This document shows positions 9,214 to 16,920 of a DNA stretch of 36,275 nucleotides, piece after piece. The notes below the pieces were generated by a model that did not search any database, was not told the origin of the DNA, and saw only the letters and a list, made by a program, of their open reading frames with translations. The DNA is from Balneolaceae bacterium (lineage in GTDB: Bacteria > Bacteroidota > Rhodothermia > Balneolales > Balneolaceae). Each line of letters starts with the position of its first letter. Position 1 is the first letter of the stretch. Where the stretch lies: assembly GCA_009711805.1 (NCBI GenBank), contig VEMX01000073.1:1-36275 (forward strand), given 5' to 3'. A program made the position numbers and the translations under genes.

Positions 9214-9228
9214 GAATAATTATCATTC
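9214..9228. promoter_or_regulatory. AT-rich imperfect palindrome, possible operator between btaA and the DUF883 gene
   Basis: GAATAATTATCATTC matches its own reverse complement at 12 of 15 positions and contains half-sites resembling Fur boxes (TGATAAT on the minus strand). It sits in the 92-nt gap between two divergent starts. In AT-rich DNA such a match can arise by chance. Confidence 0.2.
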
Positions 9229-9263
9229 TAATTTTATATTTTTCAACTAAAACGAGGAGTGTT

Positions 9264-9536
9264 ATGGCTACCAAGAATAAAGAATCTAAATTGCGCAGAG
9301 ATATTGAGGATAAACTTTACGATGCCGCAGATAATATTCAGGTACGGGCAGAAAATACATTAGATGTATTGATCGATCGTCTGAAATATGAAAGAGATAA
9401 TCTTGAAAGAGACCTGAAACACGAATATCGTAATGCTCGCCGATATGTACGAGCTAACCCCGAACAAGGAATAGGCATCGCATTTGTAGCTGGATTAGCC
9501 ATAGGGGTGCTAATAGCCGGTGGGCGTAAAAAATAA
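9264..9536 (+). CDS. DUF883 (YqjD/ElaB-like) small membrane-anchored protein
   Basis: A 90-residue protein with a long charged helical region (about 5-60) and a single C-terminal hydrophobic segment (about 69-86) ending in RKK. The RRYVRANPEQGIGIAF junction is typical of DUF883. Characterised members in E. coli (YqjD, ElaB) are inner-membrane proteins that bind ribosomes in stationary phase; whether this one does so is inference from the family. GAGGAG lies 7 nt before the ATG. The gene sits between divergent btaA and prfB, which starts 26 nt downstream, so it could share a transcript with prfB. An unrelated YtxH-like tail-anchored protein is the main alternative. Confidence 0.7.
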   Translation: MATKNKESKLRRDIEDKLYDAADNIQVRAENTLDVLIDRLKYERDNLERDLKHEYRNARRYVRANPEQGIGIAFVAGLAIGVLIAGGRKK

Positions 9537-9562
9537 ACTAACAGTATTTTTTGGATAATTAT

Positions 9563-10679
9563 ATGGCAGTAAATACAGATTACCTGAGTGAACTCTACGA
9601 GCGTGTAAATGCGCTCAGGGGGTACCTTTGACTACGACAAACGAAAAGTCCGAATAATAGAACTTACTGAACAGACGCAGGATCCCAATTTTTGGAATGA
9701 CCCTGCCGAAGCACAACGCATCATGAAAAAGATCGACCATGAAAAGGGATTGGTCGAAGGGTGGGATACCCTCAATGATTTAAGAGATAGCATAAATGTA
9801 TATCTTGAATTCCAGGAGATGGGAGAAGACGTTGACAATGAGCTCGAATCTGAAGTAAAAAAACTGGAGAAAAATCTGGAGGATCTTGAGCTCCGCAATA
9901 TGCTTAGTGGCGAAGACGACCATCGGGATGCAGTAGTTAATTTCAATCCTGGTGCAGGGGGTACCGAAAGCCAGGATTGGGCACAAATGCTGTATCGCAT
10001 GTACCTGAAATGGGCAGAAAGTGCCGGCTTCAAAGTCTTCAATATTGACTACCAGGATGGAGATGTGGCTGGAATTAAAAGTGCCACTATAGAAGTGCAG
10101 GGTGAGAATGCCTACGGTTTCTTAAAAGCTGAAAACGGAGTACACCGCCTGGTCCGGGTATCTCCCTTCGACAGTAACGCCCGGCGACATACCTCCTTTT
10201 GTTCTGTTTTTGTAGCTCCACTTGTGGATGACACTATAGAAGTAGATATAAACGAAAAGGATGTTGAGCTTCAGCGGTTTCATTCAAGTGGTGCCGGCGG
10301 GCAGAATGTAAACAAGGTTGAGACCGGTGTAAGGCTCATCTGGGAAGGGGAACTCTCGGATGGAACCACAGAAAAAGTGGTAGCTGAATGTCAGCAGGAA
10401 CGCTCACAGCTTCAGAATCGTGAAAAGGCCATGGTATTGCTGAAGTCTAAAATATACGAGCTTGAAAAGGAAATCCGGGAAGCTGAAAAAGCTAAGCTTG
10501 AAGGCTCAAAAAGCAAAAACGAATGGGGTTCTCAAATCCGAAGTTATGTGTTTGATGATCAGCGGGTTAAAGATCACAGAACCAATTATGAGACATCCAA
10601 TGTAAATGCTGTTATGGATGGAGACTTGGATGATTTCATAAAAGCATATTTGTTGCAGGGGCAGGATGCCAACGTATAG
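9563..10679 (+). CDS. prfB: Peptide chain release factor 2 (programmed +1 frameshift)
   Basis: RF2 recognises UGA and UAA and triggers peptide release. The full gene starts at ATG 9563; 22 codons later an in-frame TGA (9629-9631) must be bypassed by a +1 shift, giving a 371-residue protein. After the shift the frame runs without a break to TAG at 10677. The SPF stop-codon recognition motif is at residues 200-202 and the catalytic GGQ at 245-247, spaced as in E. coli RF2. SPF separates it from RF1. A reading beginning at 9609 would miss the conserved N terminus and is not the true start. The end overlaps nadB by 14 nt. Confidence 0.96.
9617..9632 (+). promoter_or_regulatory. RF2 programmed +1 frameshift site
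   Basis: The sequence AGG GGG TAC CTT TGA C is the classic RF2 autoregulatory slip site: a Shine-Dalgarno-like AGGGGG, a three-base spacer, the slippery CTT, and a TGA followed by C, a weak termination context. It differs from the common form only in TAC for TAT. Low RF2 slows termination at the TGA and favours the shift, so the protein controls its own level. Confidence 0.95.
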
Positions 10680-12255
10680 TTACGATTTCTTAGTTATAGG
10701 AAGCGGCATTGCCGGCCTTACTTTTGCACTAAAAGCTGCAAAACATGGCCGGGTAGCTGTTGTAACCAAGAAAGAGAGTATGGAAGCCAATACGGCCTAC
10801 GCCCAGGGAGGCATAGCCGGAGTATTGGAACCAGAAAATGATTCGTTTGAAAAGCATATCGAAGATACCCTGGATGCCGGAGCCGGTTTATGCAACAGGG
10901 AAGCAGTAGAATTAGTGGTGCGTGAAGGTCCCCGGCTGATACAGGAACTGATCGACCTTGGCGTAGAGTTTACCCGAAAAAATGGTAAACTTGATCTTGG
11001 CCGCGAAGGAGGGCATTCAGAGAACCGTATTGTACATGCTAAAGATGCAACCGGGCGGGAAGTGCAGCAAGCCCTGGTGAATACGGTAAAGAGTCACCCC
11101 AATGTTAAAGTATTTGAATATCATTTTGCTGTAGACCTGCTTACTGAACATCACTTGGATCAAGAAGTGTGCCAGGGAGATGATATACATTGTTTTGGGG
11201 CCTATGTATTGGATCAGAAAAACAACACTGTAAAACGTATGTTGGCTAAGGTGACGGTATTGGCTTCTGGCGGGGCAGGAGAAGTGTATCAGCACAGTAC
11301 AAATCCATCTATTGCTACCGGAGATGGAGTGGCCATGGGGTATCGGGCAAAAGCCCATATCGCCAATATGGAATTCATTCAGTTTCATCCCACCAGTCTG
11401 AATATCTATGAAGCAGATTCGTTTTTAATTTCAGAAGCATTAAGAGGGTACGGGGCTATTCTCAGAAATAAGGACGGGGAGGCATTTATGGCAGAATATG
11501 ATGATCGAAAGGAACTAGCTCCCCGCGATATTGTAGCCCGTGCAATCGATGACCAGTTAAAACAAAGAGGGGAAGAAAGTGTATACCTGGATGTGACTCA
11601 TCTGGATGCTGAACAAACGAAAAGGGAATTCCCGAACATATATGAAACTTGTCTTAGGTTTGGGCTGGATATCACCCAAAAACAAATTCCGGTAGTTCCT
11701 GCAGCTCATTATGTATGTGGAGGGATTTCAACCGACCTGGATGGGCAAACATCCATCCAACAGCTATTCGCCTGCGGAGAAACTGCCTGTACCGGCATTC
11801 ACGGGGCAAATAGGTTGGCCTCCAACAGTTTATTGGAATCACTGGTTTTTGCAGATCAAAGTGCACAAAAGGCTATTGCTATGATTGACGAACTTGGCTT
11901 TGAAGAACGGATTCCCGAATGGGATGAGAGTGGGATGGTAAACACAGAGGAATGGGTGCTTATATCCCATAACCGTGAAGAGCTCCGAAAGATTATGTGG
12001 AATTATGTGGGCATTGTAAGAAGTAACCTTCGCCTCGAACGTGCTTTAAGACGTATCAATCTCTTATATGAAGAAGTAGAAAGTTTCTACGACCGCACAA
12101 AACTTAGTGTCCCCCTTTGCGAACTCCGAAACTTGATTTCGGTAGCATACTTGATTGTACAATCAGCGCTCAAGCGTAAAGAAAGCAGAGGGCTGCACTA
12201 TACTACCGATTATCCAAACTTAGAGGATACAAAGAACACAATAATCCGGCGATGA
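10666..12255 (+). CDS. nadB: L-aspartate oxidase
   Basis: A 529-residue FAD-dependent oxidase that converts L-aspartate to iminoaspartate, the first step of de novo NAD synthesis. The Rossmann FAD motif is at the N terminus ([10 protein letters not shown]12, G14, G17). [12 protein letters not shown], the HTKDATGR-like [11 protein letters not shown] block and [15 protein letters not shown] are characteristic of NadB rather than of succinate dehydrogenase flavoprotein. The C-terminal helical domain ([15 protein letters not shown]) is complete. The ATG lies inside the last codons of prfB in a different frame (14-nt overlap), and the stop overlaps the coaE start by 4 nt. nadA and nadC are not in the window. 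Confidence 0.95.
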   Translation: MPTYSYDFLVIGSGIAGLTFALKAAKHGRVAVVTKKESMEANTAYAQGGIAGVLEPENDSFEKHIEDTLDAGAGLCNREAVELVVREGPRLIQELIDLGVEFTRKNGKLDLGREGGHSENRIVHAKDATGREVQQALVNTVKSHPNVKVFEYHFAVDLLTEHHLDQEVCQGDDIHCFGAYVLDQKNNTVKRMLAKVTVLASGGAGEVYQHSTNPSIATGDGVAMGYRAKAHIANMEFIQFHPTSLNIYEADSFLISEALRGYGAILRNKDGEAFMAEYDDRKELAPRDIVARAIDDQLKQRGEESVYLDVTHLDAEQTKREFPNIYETCLRFGLDITQKQIPVVPAAHYVCGGISTDLDGQTSIQQLFACGETACTGIHGANRLASNSLLESLVFADQSAQKAIAMIDELGFEERIPEWDESGMVNTEEWVLISHNREELRKIMWNYVGIVRSNLRLERALRRINLLYEEVESFYDRTKLSVPLCELRNLISVAYLIVQSALKRKESRGLHYTTDYPNLEDTKNTIIRR

Positions 12256-12851
12256 TTAAAGTAGGTATTACAGGCGGCATTGGCTCAGGAAAAACTACTT
12301 TTTGCCAGGAATGGGAAGAGCAGGGCGCTTTTGTTATTTATGCAGATGACTTTGCCAAAAAGCTGATGAGTGAAGATTCCGGCCTGAAACAAAAAATTAT
12401 AGACGCGTTTGGAGCATCATCCTATTTGCCGACCGGAGAATTGAACCGGGCTTATCTTGCTGAAGAAGCATTTAGCAAGGGCAGGGTAGAGGAATTAAAT
12501 GAATTGGTGCACCCTGTACTACAGCAACGACTGTTAGAATTGGCTGCAGCTAAAGAAAAAGAAGGCATTGAAGTATTTGCAGAAGAGGCGGCCGTACTTT
12601 TAAACAAGGGGCGCCCCGACATGTTCGATTATGTTGTAGTGATTCTGGCCAACGAACGGCAGCGTATTGACAGGGTAGCAGAACGGGATGAGGCGCAGAA
12701 AGAAGATATTATAGCCCGGATTCGTAAACAGCCGGATTTTGAATCAAAAACACAGCTAGCAGATTTTGTAATCATAAACAATGGAACCCTGGAAGAACTA
12801 AAAGAGAAAGCCAGGGAACTGTATTCATCAATCAAAACTATAAATAGTTAG
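12252..12851 (+). CDS. coaE: Dephospho-CoA kinase
   Basis: A 199-residue P-loop kinase that phosphorylates dephospho-CoA, the last step of CoA synthesis. Walker A is at residues 8-15 (GGIGSGKT). The nucleotide-binding [10 protein letters not shown], the [10 protein letters not shown] motif and the RIDRVAERD lid segment follow in the expected order, and the length is normal. The start overlaps the nadB stop (ATGA), which indicates translational coupling. The sequence before the lid reads [10 protein letters not shown], slightly unlike the usual E-x-PLL-F-E pattern but in the same place. Confidence 0.93.
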   Translation: MIKVGITGGIGSGKTTFCQEWEEQGAFVIYADDFAKKLMSEDSGLKQKIIDAFGASSYLPTGELNRAYLAEEAFSKGRVEELNELVHPVLQQRLLELAAAKEKEGIEVFAEEAAVLLNKGRPDMFDYVVVILANERQRIDRVAERDEAQKEDIIARIRKQPDFESKTQLADFVIINNGTLEELKEKARELYSSIKTINS

Positions 12852-12926
12852 AATTTGGGAAGGAGCATAAAAACTTTCCTCAACATTCTTATATTGCACT
12901 AAAAGCGCTTCCAAAATTAGAAAAAT

Positions 12927-13961
12927 ATGGTCACCGAAAAGGAAAACCGCCTGGTAACTCTCGAAGAGTACATCATTCAATCTCAAAACAGATTTCCGGG
13001 AGCTACTGGTGAATTATCCCAGCTTCTTAGGGATATTGGCCTGGCAGCCAAGATCATTTCCAGGGAAGTAAATAAAGCGGGTATTACAAACATCCTGGGG
13101 CTGGATGGATCTACAAATGTACACGGAGAAGCCGTTAAAAAACTCGATCTTTTTGCCGATCAACAGCTTATTTCAGCGCTCGATCGTTCCCTTATTACCT
13201 GTATGGTGATATCGGAAGAGAATGACGGTATCGTAAAATTGAGCAGCAAAGGAGGGAAATACATTGTATACCTGGATCCTTTGGATGGGTCCTCCAATAT
13301 TGATGTTAATGTATCGATCGGGAGTATCTTCTCTGTATATATGCGAGAGCCACGCTTCGAGCCCACCGTGAAAGAAAGTGACGCCCTGCAGCCTGGAGTA
13401 AAACAAGTTGCTGCCGGTTATGTGCTGTATGGTTCCAGTACAATCATCGCTTATACAACTGGACTTGGAGTTTCTATGTTTACCCTGGATCCAAGTATTG
13501 GTGAATTTATTTTAAGTGAACAACGTATTCAGATCCCGGATTCAGGATCTATTTACAGTATCAATGAAGGAAGTTATAACTCGTGGGATTTAGGACTCAA
13601 GAAATATGTAAAGTACTGCCAGGAATTTGATCCCGATACCAATCGCCCTTATTCGGCACGCTATATTGGTTCTATGGTGGCTGACATTCACCGAACTCTT
13701 ATTAAAGGGGGGATCTTCATATATCCGCACAGCAAGAGATACCCCAACGGTAAATTGCGGCTGATGTACGAATGTAACCCACTGAGTTTTATCATTGAGC
13801 AGGCCGGGGGGGTGTCTACAGATGGGGAAATGCGAATCATGGAAAAGAAGCCTGCCTCAATCCACCAACAGACACCAATCTACATAGGATCGAAACAGAA
13901 TGTGGCCAAAGTGATGGAGTTTTTAGAGGAGCACGCTGCCGTTGAAGCCGATAAAGGATAG
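12927..13961 (+). CDS. fbp: Fructose-1,6-bisphosphatase, class I
   Basis: A 344-residue enzyme that hydrolyses fructose 1,6-bisphosphate to fructose 6-phosphate in gluconeogenesis. The metal-binding signature LDPLDGSSNIDVNVSIGSIF lies at about 116-135 (D117, D120). Further family blocks are ISEEND near residue 97, SARYIGSMVADIHRTL, and GKLRLMYECNPLSFIIEQAGG near the C terminus. The length and motif order are normal for class I FBPase. It starts 75 nt after coaE and may have its own promoter there. Confidence 0.95.
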   Translation: MVTEKENRLVTLEEYIIQSQNRFPGATGELSQLLRDIGLAAKIISREVNKAGITNILGLDGSTNVHGEAVKKLDLFADQQLISALDRSLITCMVISEENDGIVKLSSKGGKYIVYLDPLDGSSNIDVNVSIGSIFSVYMREPRFEPTVKESDALQPGVKQVAAGYVLYGSSTIIAYTTGLGVSMFTLDPSIGEFILSEQRIQIPDSGSIYSINEGSYNSWDLGLKKYVKYCQEFDPDTNRPYSARYIGSMVADIHRTLIKGGIFIYPHSKRYPNGKLRLMYECNPLSFIIEQAGGVSTDGEMRIMEKKPASIHQQTPIYIGSKQNVAKVMEFLEEHAAVEADKG

Positions 13962-13978
13962 CTACTGTTCTTTTACAT

Positions 13979-13990
13979 TGGTAGCTACCA
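13979..13990. repeat. 12-bp perfect palindrome between fbp and the YCII-like gene
   Basis: TGGTAGCTACCA is a perfect palindrome located 18 nt after the fbp stop. It lacks a T run and has no loop, so it is not a terminator. It could be a protein-binding site for the downstream gene, or chance. Confidence 0.3.
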
Positions 13991-14016
13991 CTTATTTACT
14001 TTTACTTTAGAGGATA

Positions 14017-14304
14017 ATGAAGATATTAGCAATACAGAAAGAAGCGCCCGGACTCAGCGCCAGAGACTTTGTGCCTCACCTCAGGGGTGAAGCAAGTGCA
14101 GGATGGGCTTTGTATAAAGAAGGAGTGATCCGGGAAATGTATTTCAGGGGAGATAAACCCGAGGTTATACTGATACTTGAATGTGAAAATATTGAGGAAG
14201 CAGAATCCAAGCTGGCTACGCTGCCCCTGGTCCAAAAAGAGCTTATATCTTTCGACTTAATTGAACTCAAGCCTTATCATGGCTATGAGCGATTGTTCAG
14301 GTAA
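14017..14304 (+). CDS. Small YCII-like / dimeric alpha-beta barrel protein
   Basis: A 95-residue protein without signal peptide or membrane segment. The pattern of a short N-terminal strand (MKILAIQKEA), a central GWALYKEGVIREMYFRGDKPEVILILEC block, and a helix beginning with NIEEAESKLATLPLV that ends in LISFDLIELKPY resembles YCII-related and muconolactone-isomerase-like ferredoxin-fold proteins. Members mostly lack known function, so no reaction is proposed. It is 55 nt after fbp and may be the last gene of that transcript. It is convergent with the DUF192 gene, with 36 nt between the stops. Confidence 0.55.
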   Translation: MKILAIQKEAPGLSARDFVPHLRGEASAGWALYKEGVIREMYFRGDKPEVILILECENIEEAESKLATLPLVQKELISFDLIELKPYHGYERLFR

Positions 14305-14340
14305 AATGAATTAAATGACTGGAAAGGAAGGTTTATTGAA

Positions 14341-14829
14341 TTAAAACGTAATTCTCATACCCTCTTTAATATCCCGCGCAATACAGTAACCGCCATTGGT
14401 TTCTACCACATATTGTGCAGGAGCGTCTGAGGGAAGTTGGTTTTCAGAGTAAGGGGTAGTGCTGTGATGAATGCGAACAATAGTACTGTCTGAGTTTACA
14501 TATATGATATCCAGAGAAAGAGGAGTGTTGGACATCCAGAAACTTCGTTCTGTTTCATCTGGAAAGGTAAACAGCATTCCTGCATGTTCGGGCAAATTGA
14601 TAATGTTCATTAACCCTTCATTCCGCTCAATCTGCTCATCTGCAATAGCCACTTCAATAGTTGAAACCGTATCACCGGCTTCATTTATGAACGAAACTTC
14701 TCCACTATAATCCAACTGCCGAGAGGTGGATTTCTTTTGTGGGTCTTCTGGAGTACTTTTCTTTTCACTCCCGCAGGAAATCAGGGATAATGTTAACACA
14801 ATAGCAGAAAAATAAAGAATCGGCTTCAT
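14341..14829 (-). CDS. DUF192 family lipoprotein
   Basis: A 162-residue predicted lipoprotein. The N terminus has a lysine, a hydrophobic core and a lipobox LISC with the lipidated cysteine at 19, followed by a polar Ser/Lys/Pro-rich linker. The remainder (about 55-162) is a DUF192 domain, with the typical NEGLMNIINLPEHAGMLFTFPDE, RSFWMSNTPLSLDIIYVN and YVVETNGGYC blocks. DUF192 proteins are small beta-rich extracytoplasmic proteins without a firm biochemical role. The gene is alone on the minus strand between the fbp group and the rimP operon. Confidence 0.85.
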   Translation of the reverse strand: MKPILYFSAIVLTLSLISCGSEKKSTPEDPQKKSTSRQLDYSGEVSFINEAGDTVSTIEVAIADEQIERNEGLMNIINLPEHAGMLFTFPDETERSFWMSNTPLSLDIIYVNSDSTIVRIHHSTTPYSENQLPSDAPAQYVVETNGGYCIARDIKEGMRITF

Positions 14830-15037
14830 ATATAAAGAGGATTAATAATTAGTGAAATATTCCGTTGCTAAGTTATCTTTTTATTATCTAACAATCTTCC
14901 CGCATTTATAGAATGCTAAATTAGGTAGAATAACACTTACAGGTCAGGGAAAATTGGTTAAGTACATGGTAAAAGGTCATATTTTAGCACCGAAAAAGGC
15001 TCTTGTAAACCAAAGCAATTCTAAACCATGTGTTTCA

Positions 15038-15068
15038 TTGAAATTTAAAGGAAATAAGCCTACCTTTG
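15038..15068 (+). promoter_or_regulatory. Promoter of the rimP-nusA-infB operon
   Basis: TTG at 15038-15040 and TACCTTTG at 15061-15068 form a Bacteroidota-type promoter (TTG-N20-TAnnTTTG). Transcription would begin at about 15073-15077, roughly 55 nt before the preferred rimP start. The 200-nt gap upstream holds no supported gene. Confidence 0.65.
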
Positions 15069-15076
15069 AAGCCGTA

Positions 15077-15106
15077 GTGAGCGCCGAAGGGCACTCGCTT
15101 TTTTTT
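15077..15106 (+). terminator. Hairpin plus T8 tract in the rimP leader (terminator-like)
   Basis: GTGAGCGCC (15077-15085), a GAAG loop, and GGCACTCGC (15090-15098) form a 9-bp stem with one C-A mismatch and one wobble, followed by eight T residues (15099-15106). This is the shape of an intrinsic terminator, yet it lies just after the predicted start of transcription and before rimP. It could attenuate the operon, stop read-through from upstream, or stabilise the 5' end. Confidence 0.6.
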
Positions 15107-15131
15107 GTTCCTGAAATCAGGTAGAATCAGA

Positions 15132-15587
15132 TTGAATACTATAGAAGAAATAAAAGATTTAGCGATACCTCTTGTTGAAAATGGGGGGATGTTTTTAGTT
15201 GATGTTGAGATCAAAACAGGCGGTGGTCAAACCGAAGTTTGGGTTTATGTAGATGCTGAAGATCGGGGAGTGAGCCTCGATGAATGTGCTGATATAAGCA
15301 GTGAGCTTGGAATTATACTCGAAGCCCATGAGTTGTTTGACCGAAAATACCGCCTTAATGTGTCTTCACCCGGTTTAAGCAGACCGTTGGTTGACATCAG
15401 GCAATACCGAAAAAGTGAAGGTCGTGTAGCCTCTGTTAAATACAAATCAAGTGGTGAATATCTGAAACTGAAAGGGGTAATAACCGGTGTTTCAGACGAC
15501 CAGGTTGAAGTAACAGATGAAGACGAAAACGAAACATTGATTCCTTTTGATGATATCGTTGAAACAAAAATAATCCCCGTAATTTAA
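15132..15587 (+). CDS. rimP: Ribosome maturation factor RimP
   Basis: RimP assists maturation of the 30S subunit. The predicted protein has 152 residues when started at TTG 15132 (MNTIEEIKDLAIPLVENGG). An in-frame upstream TTG at 15105 gives 160 residues but lies in the T tract of the leader hairpin and adds residues not expected in RimP. AGG at 15119-15121 is well placed for the 15132 start. Family blocks include GGMFLVDVEIKTGG, the SLDECADISSELG segment and KYRLNVSSPGLSRPL, followed by a small C-terminal SH3-like domain. nusA starts 18 nt downstream, the usual neighbour in many bacteria. Confidence 0.9.
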   Translation: MNTIEEIKDLAIPLVENGGMFLVDVEIKTGGGQTEVWVYVDAEDRGVSLDECADISSELGIILEAHELFDRKYRLNVSSPGLSRPLVDIRQYRKSEGRVASVKYKSSGEYLKLKGVITGVSDDQVEVTDEDENETLIPFDDIVETKIIPVI

Positions 15588-15605
15588 CTCATACAGCCAA
15601 AACAG

Positions 15606-16862
15606 ATGCAAAACGAATTATCAAAACAGATTATATCGTCGTTTGCTGAAATAGCACACGAAAAAGGCATTGAACGTGATATGCTCCTCTCAATACTGGA
15701 GGATGTATTCCGGACTATGATTCGCAAAAAGTATGAAACAGATGACTCTTTTGAAGTTATACTGAATGCTGACCGGGGAGAAATACAGATTCTTCACGTA
15801 CAGGAAGTGGTTCCGGAAGAAGAGCTCACCGACGAGGTAGCGGAGATCACTCTCGAAGACGCCAAGAAGGTAGACCCTGATGCAGAGCTGTATGATGAGC
15901 TCGCACAGGAAATCCAAATTACAGATTTTGGCCGACGTGCTGTAATGATGGCACGCCAGCAGCTGGCCCAACGCATCCGTGAAATTGAAAAGGATAATAT
16001 TTACGATGATTATACTGACCGGGTAGGTGAGATAATTTTAGGGGATGTATACCAGGTACGGCACAATAAAGATATCTTGGTAAACCACAACGGCGTTGAG
16101 CTGCTGATGCCCAAGAAAGAACAGATTTACAAAGACCGTTACCGCAAGGGTGATACCATTCGGGCGGTTGTGATTGGGGTTCACATGAAGAATGGGAATC
16201 CAACAGTTATTATATCCCGAACATCAGAGTTATTCCTGGAACGACTCTTTGAAAATGAAATACCTGAAGTATTTGATGGGATTATTGATCTTGTTAAGAT
16301 TGCACGTTCTCCCGGAGACCGATCCAAAGTAGCTGTGCTCTCGCACGACGAAAGAGTAGACCCGGTTGGCGCCTGTGTAGGTATGAAGGGGATCAGGATT
16401 CATGCAATAGTCCGGGAACTCCAGAACGAGAATATCGATGTAATTAACTACACGCCCGATAAACATGAGTTCATAAAACGAGCTCTGCAACCAGCCGAGG
16501 TGTTAAAAGTTGAACTCAGCGAAGATCAGTCTCAGGCCAATGTGTTGGTGCCTGCAGATGAAGTATCCAAGGCTATTGGAAAGGGTGGAGTTAATATCCG
16601 GCTCGCATCCAAGCTGACGGAAGCCGAAATTGATGTTTACCGGGAAGTTGAAGAAGAAGATGATATTGACATCAACGAATTTGAAGTTGATTTTGGTGAA
16701 GAAGTAATTGAAATGCTTCACGAAATCGGATGCGATACTGCACGCGCAGTATTGGACCTTAATGAAGATGAGTTAGTAAGCAGAACAGATGGTAAAATTG
16801 ATGAAGAGCTTGCTGAACGCATCATGAGCATAATTGCTTATGAATTCGAGGATGAGTCCTAA
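15606..16862 (+). CDS. nusA: Transcription termination/antitermination protein NusA
   Basis: A 418-residue NusA that binds RNA polymerase and nascent RNA to modulate pausing, termination and antitermination. The N-terminal polymerase-binding domain (about 1-125) includes MLLSILEDVFRTMIRKKY. It is followed by an S1 domain (about 130-200) and two KH domains (about 230-345), with SPGDRSKVAVLSHDERVDPVG and IGKGGVNIRLASKLT visible. A short C-terminal acidic region (about 375-418) keeps one helical repeat (EIGCDTARAVLDLNEDELV). This is shorter than the two repeats of E. coli NusA but usual outside Gammaproteobacteria. A 6-bp hairpin at 16862-16878 lies between its stop and infB. Confidence 0.95.
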   Translation: MQNELSKQIISSFAEIAHEKGIERDMLLSILEDVFRTMIRKKYETDDSFEVILNADRGEIQILHVQEVVPEEELTDEVAEITLEDAKKVDPDAELYDELAQEIQITDFGRRAVMMARQQLAQRIREIEKDNIYDDYTDRVGEIILGDVYQVRHNKDILVNHNGVELLMPKKEQIYKDRYRKGDTIRAVVIGVHMKNGNPTVIISRTSELFLERLFENEIPEVFDGIIDLVKIARSPGDRSKVAVLSHDERVDPVGACVGMKGIRIHAIVRELQNENIDVINYTPDKHEFIKRALQPAEVLKVELSEDQSQANVLVPADEVSKAIGKGGVNIRLASKLTEAEIDVYREVEEEDDIDINEFEVDFGEEVIEMLHEIGCDTARAVLDLNEDELVSRTDGKIDEELAERIMSIIAYEFEDES

Positions 16863-16920
16863 TTCGGCAATTCCGAATAAAAATAGTTAGTTTAACAGGC
16901 TGAATACTTAAAACTCTTAT

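Noticed and set aside
14966-15124. Plus-strand frame of 52 codons before rimP
   Set aside because: It spans the rimP promoter and the leader hairpin, has no ribosome binding site and no recognisable sequence, so it is probably chance.
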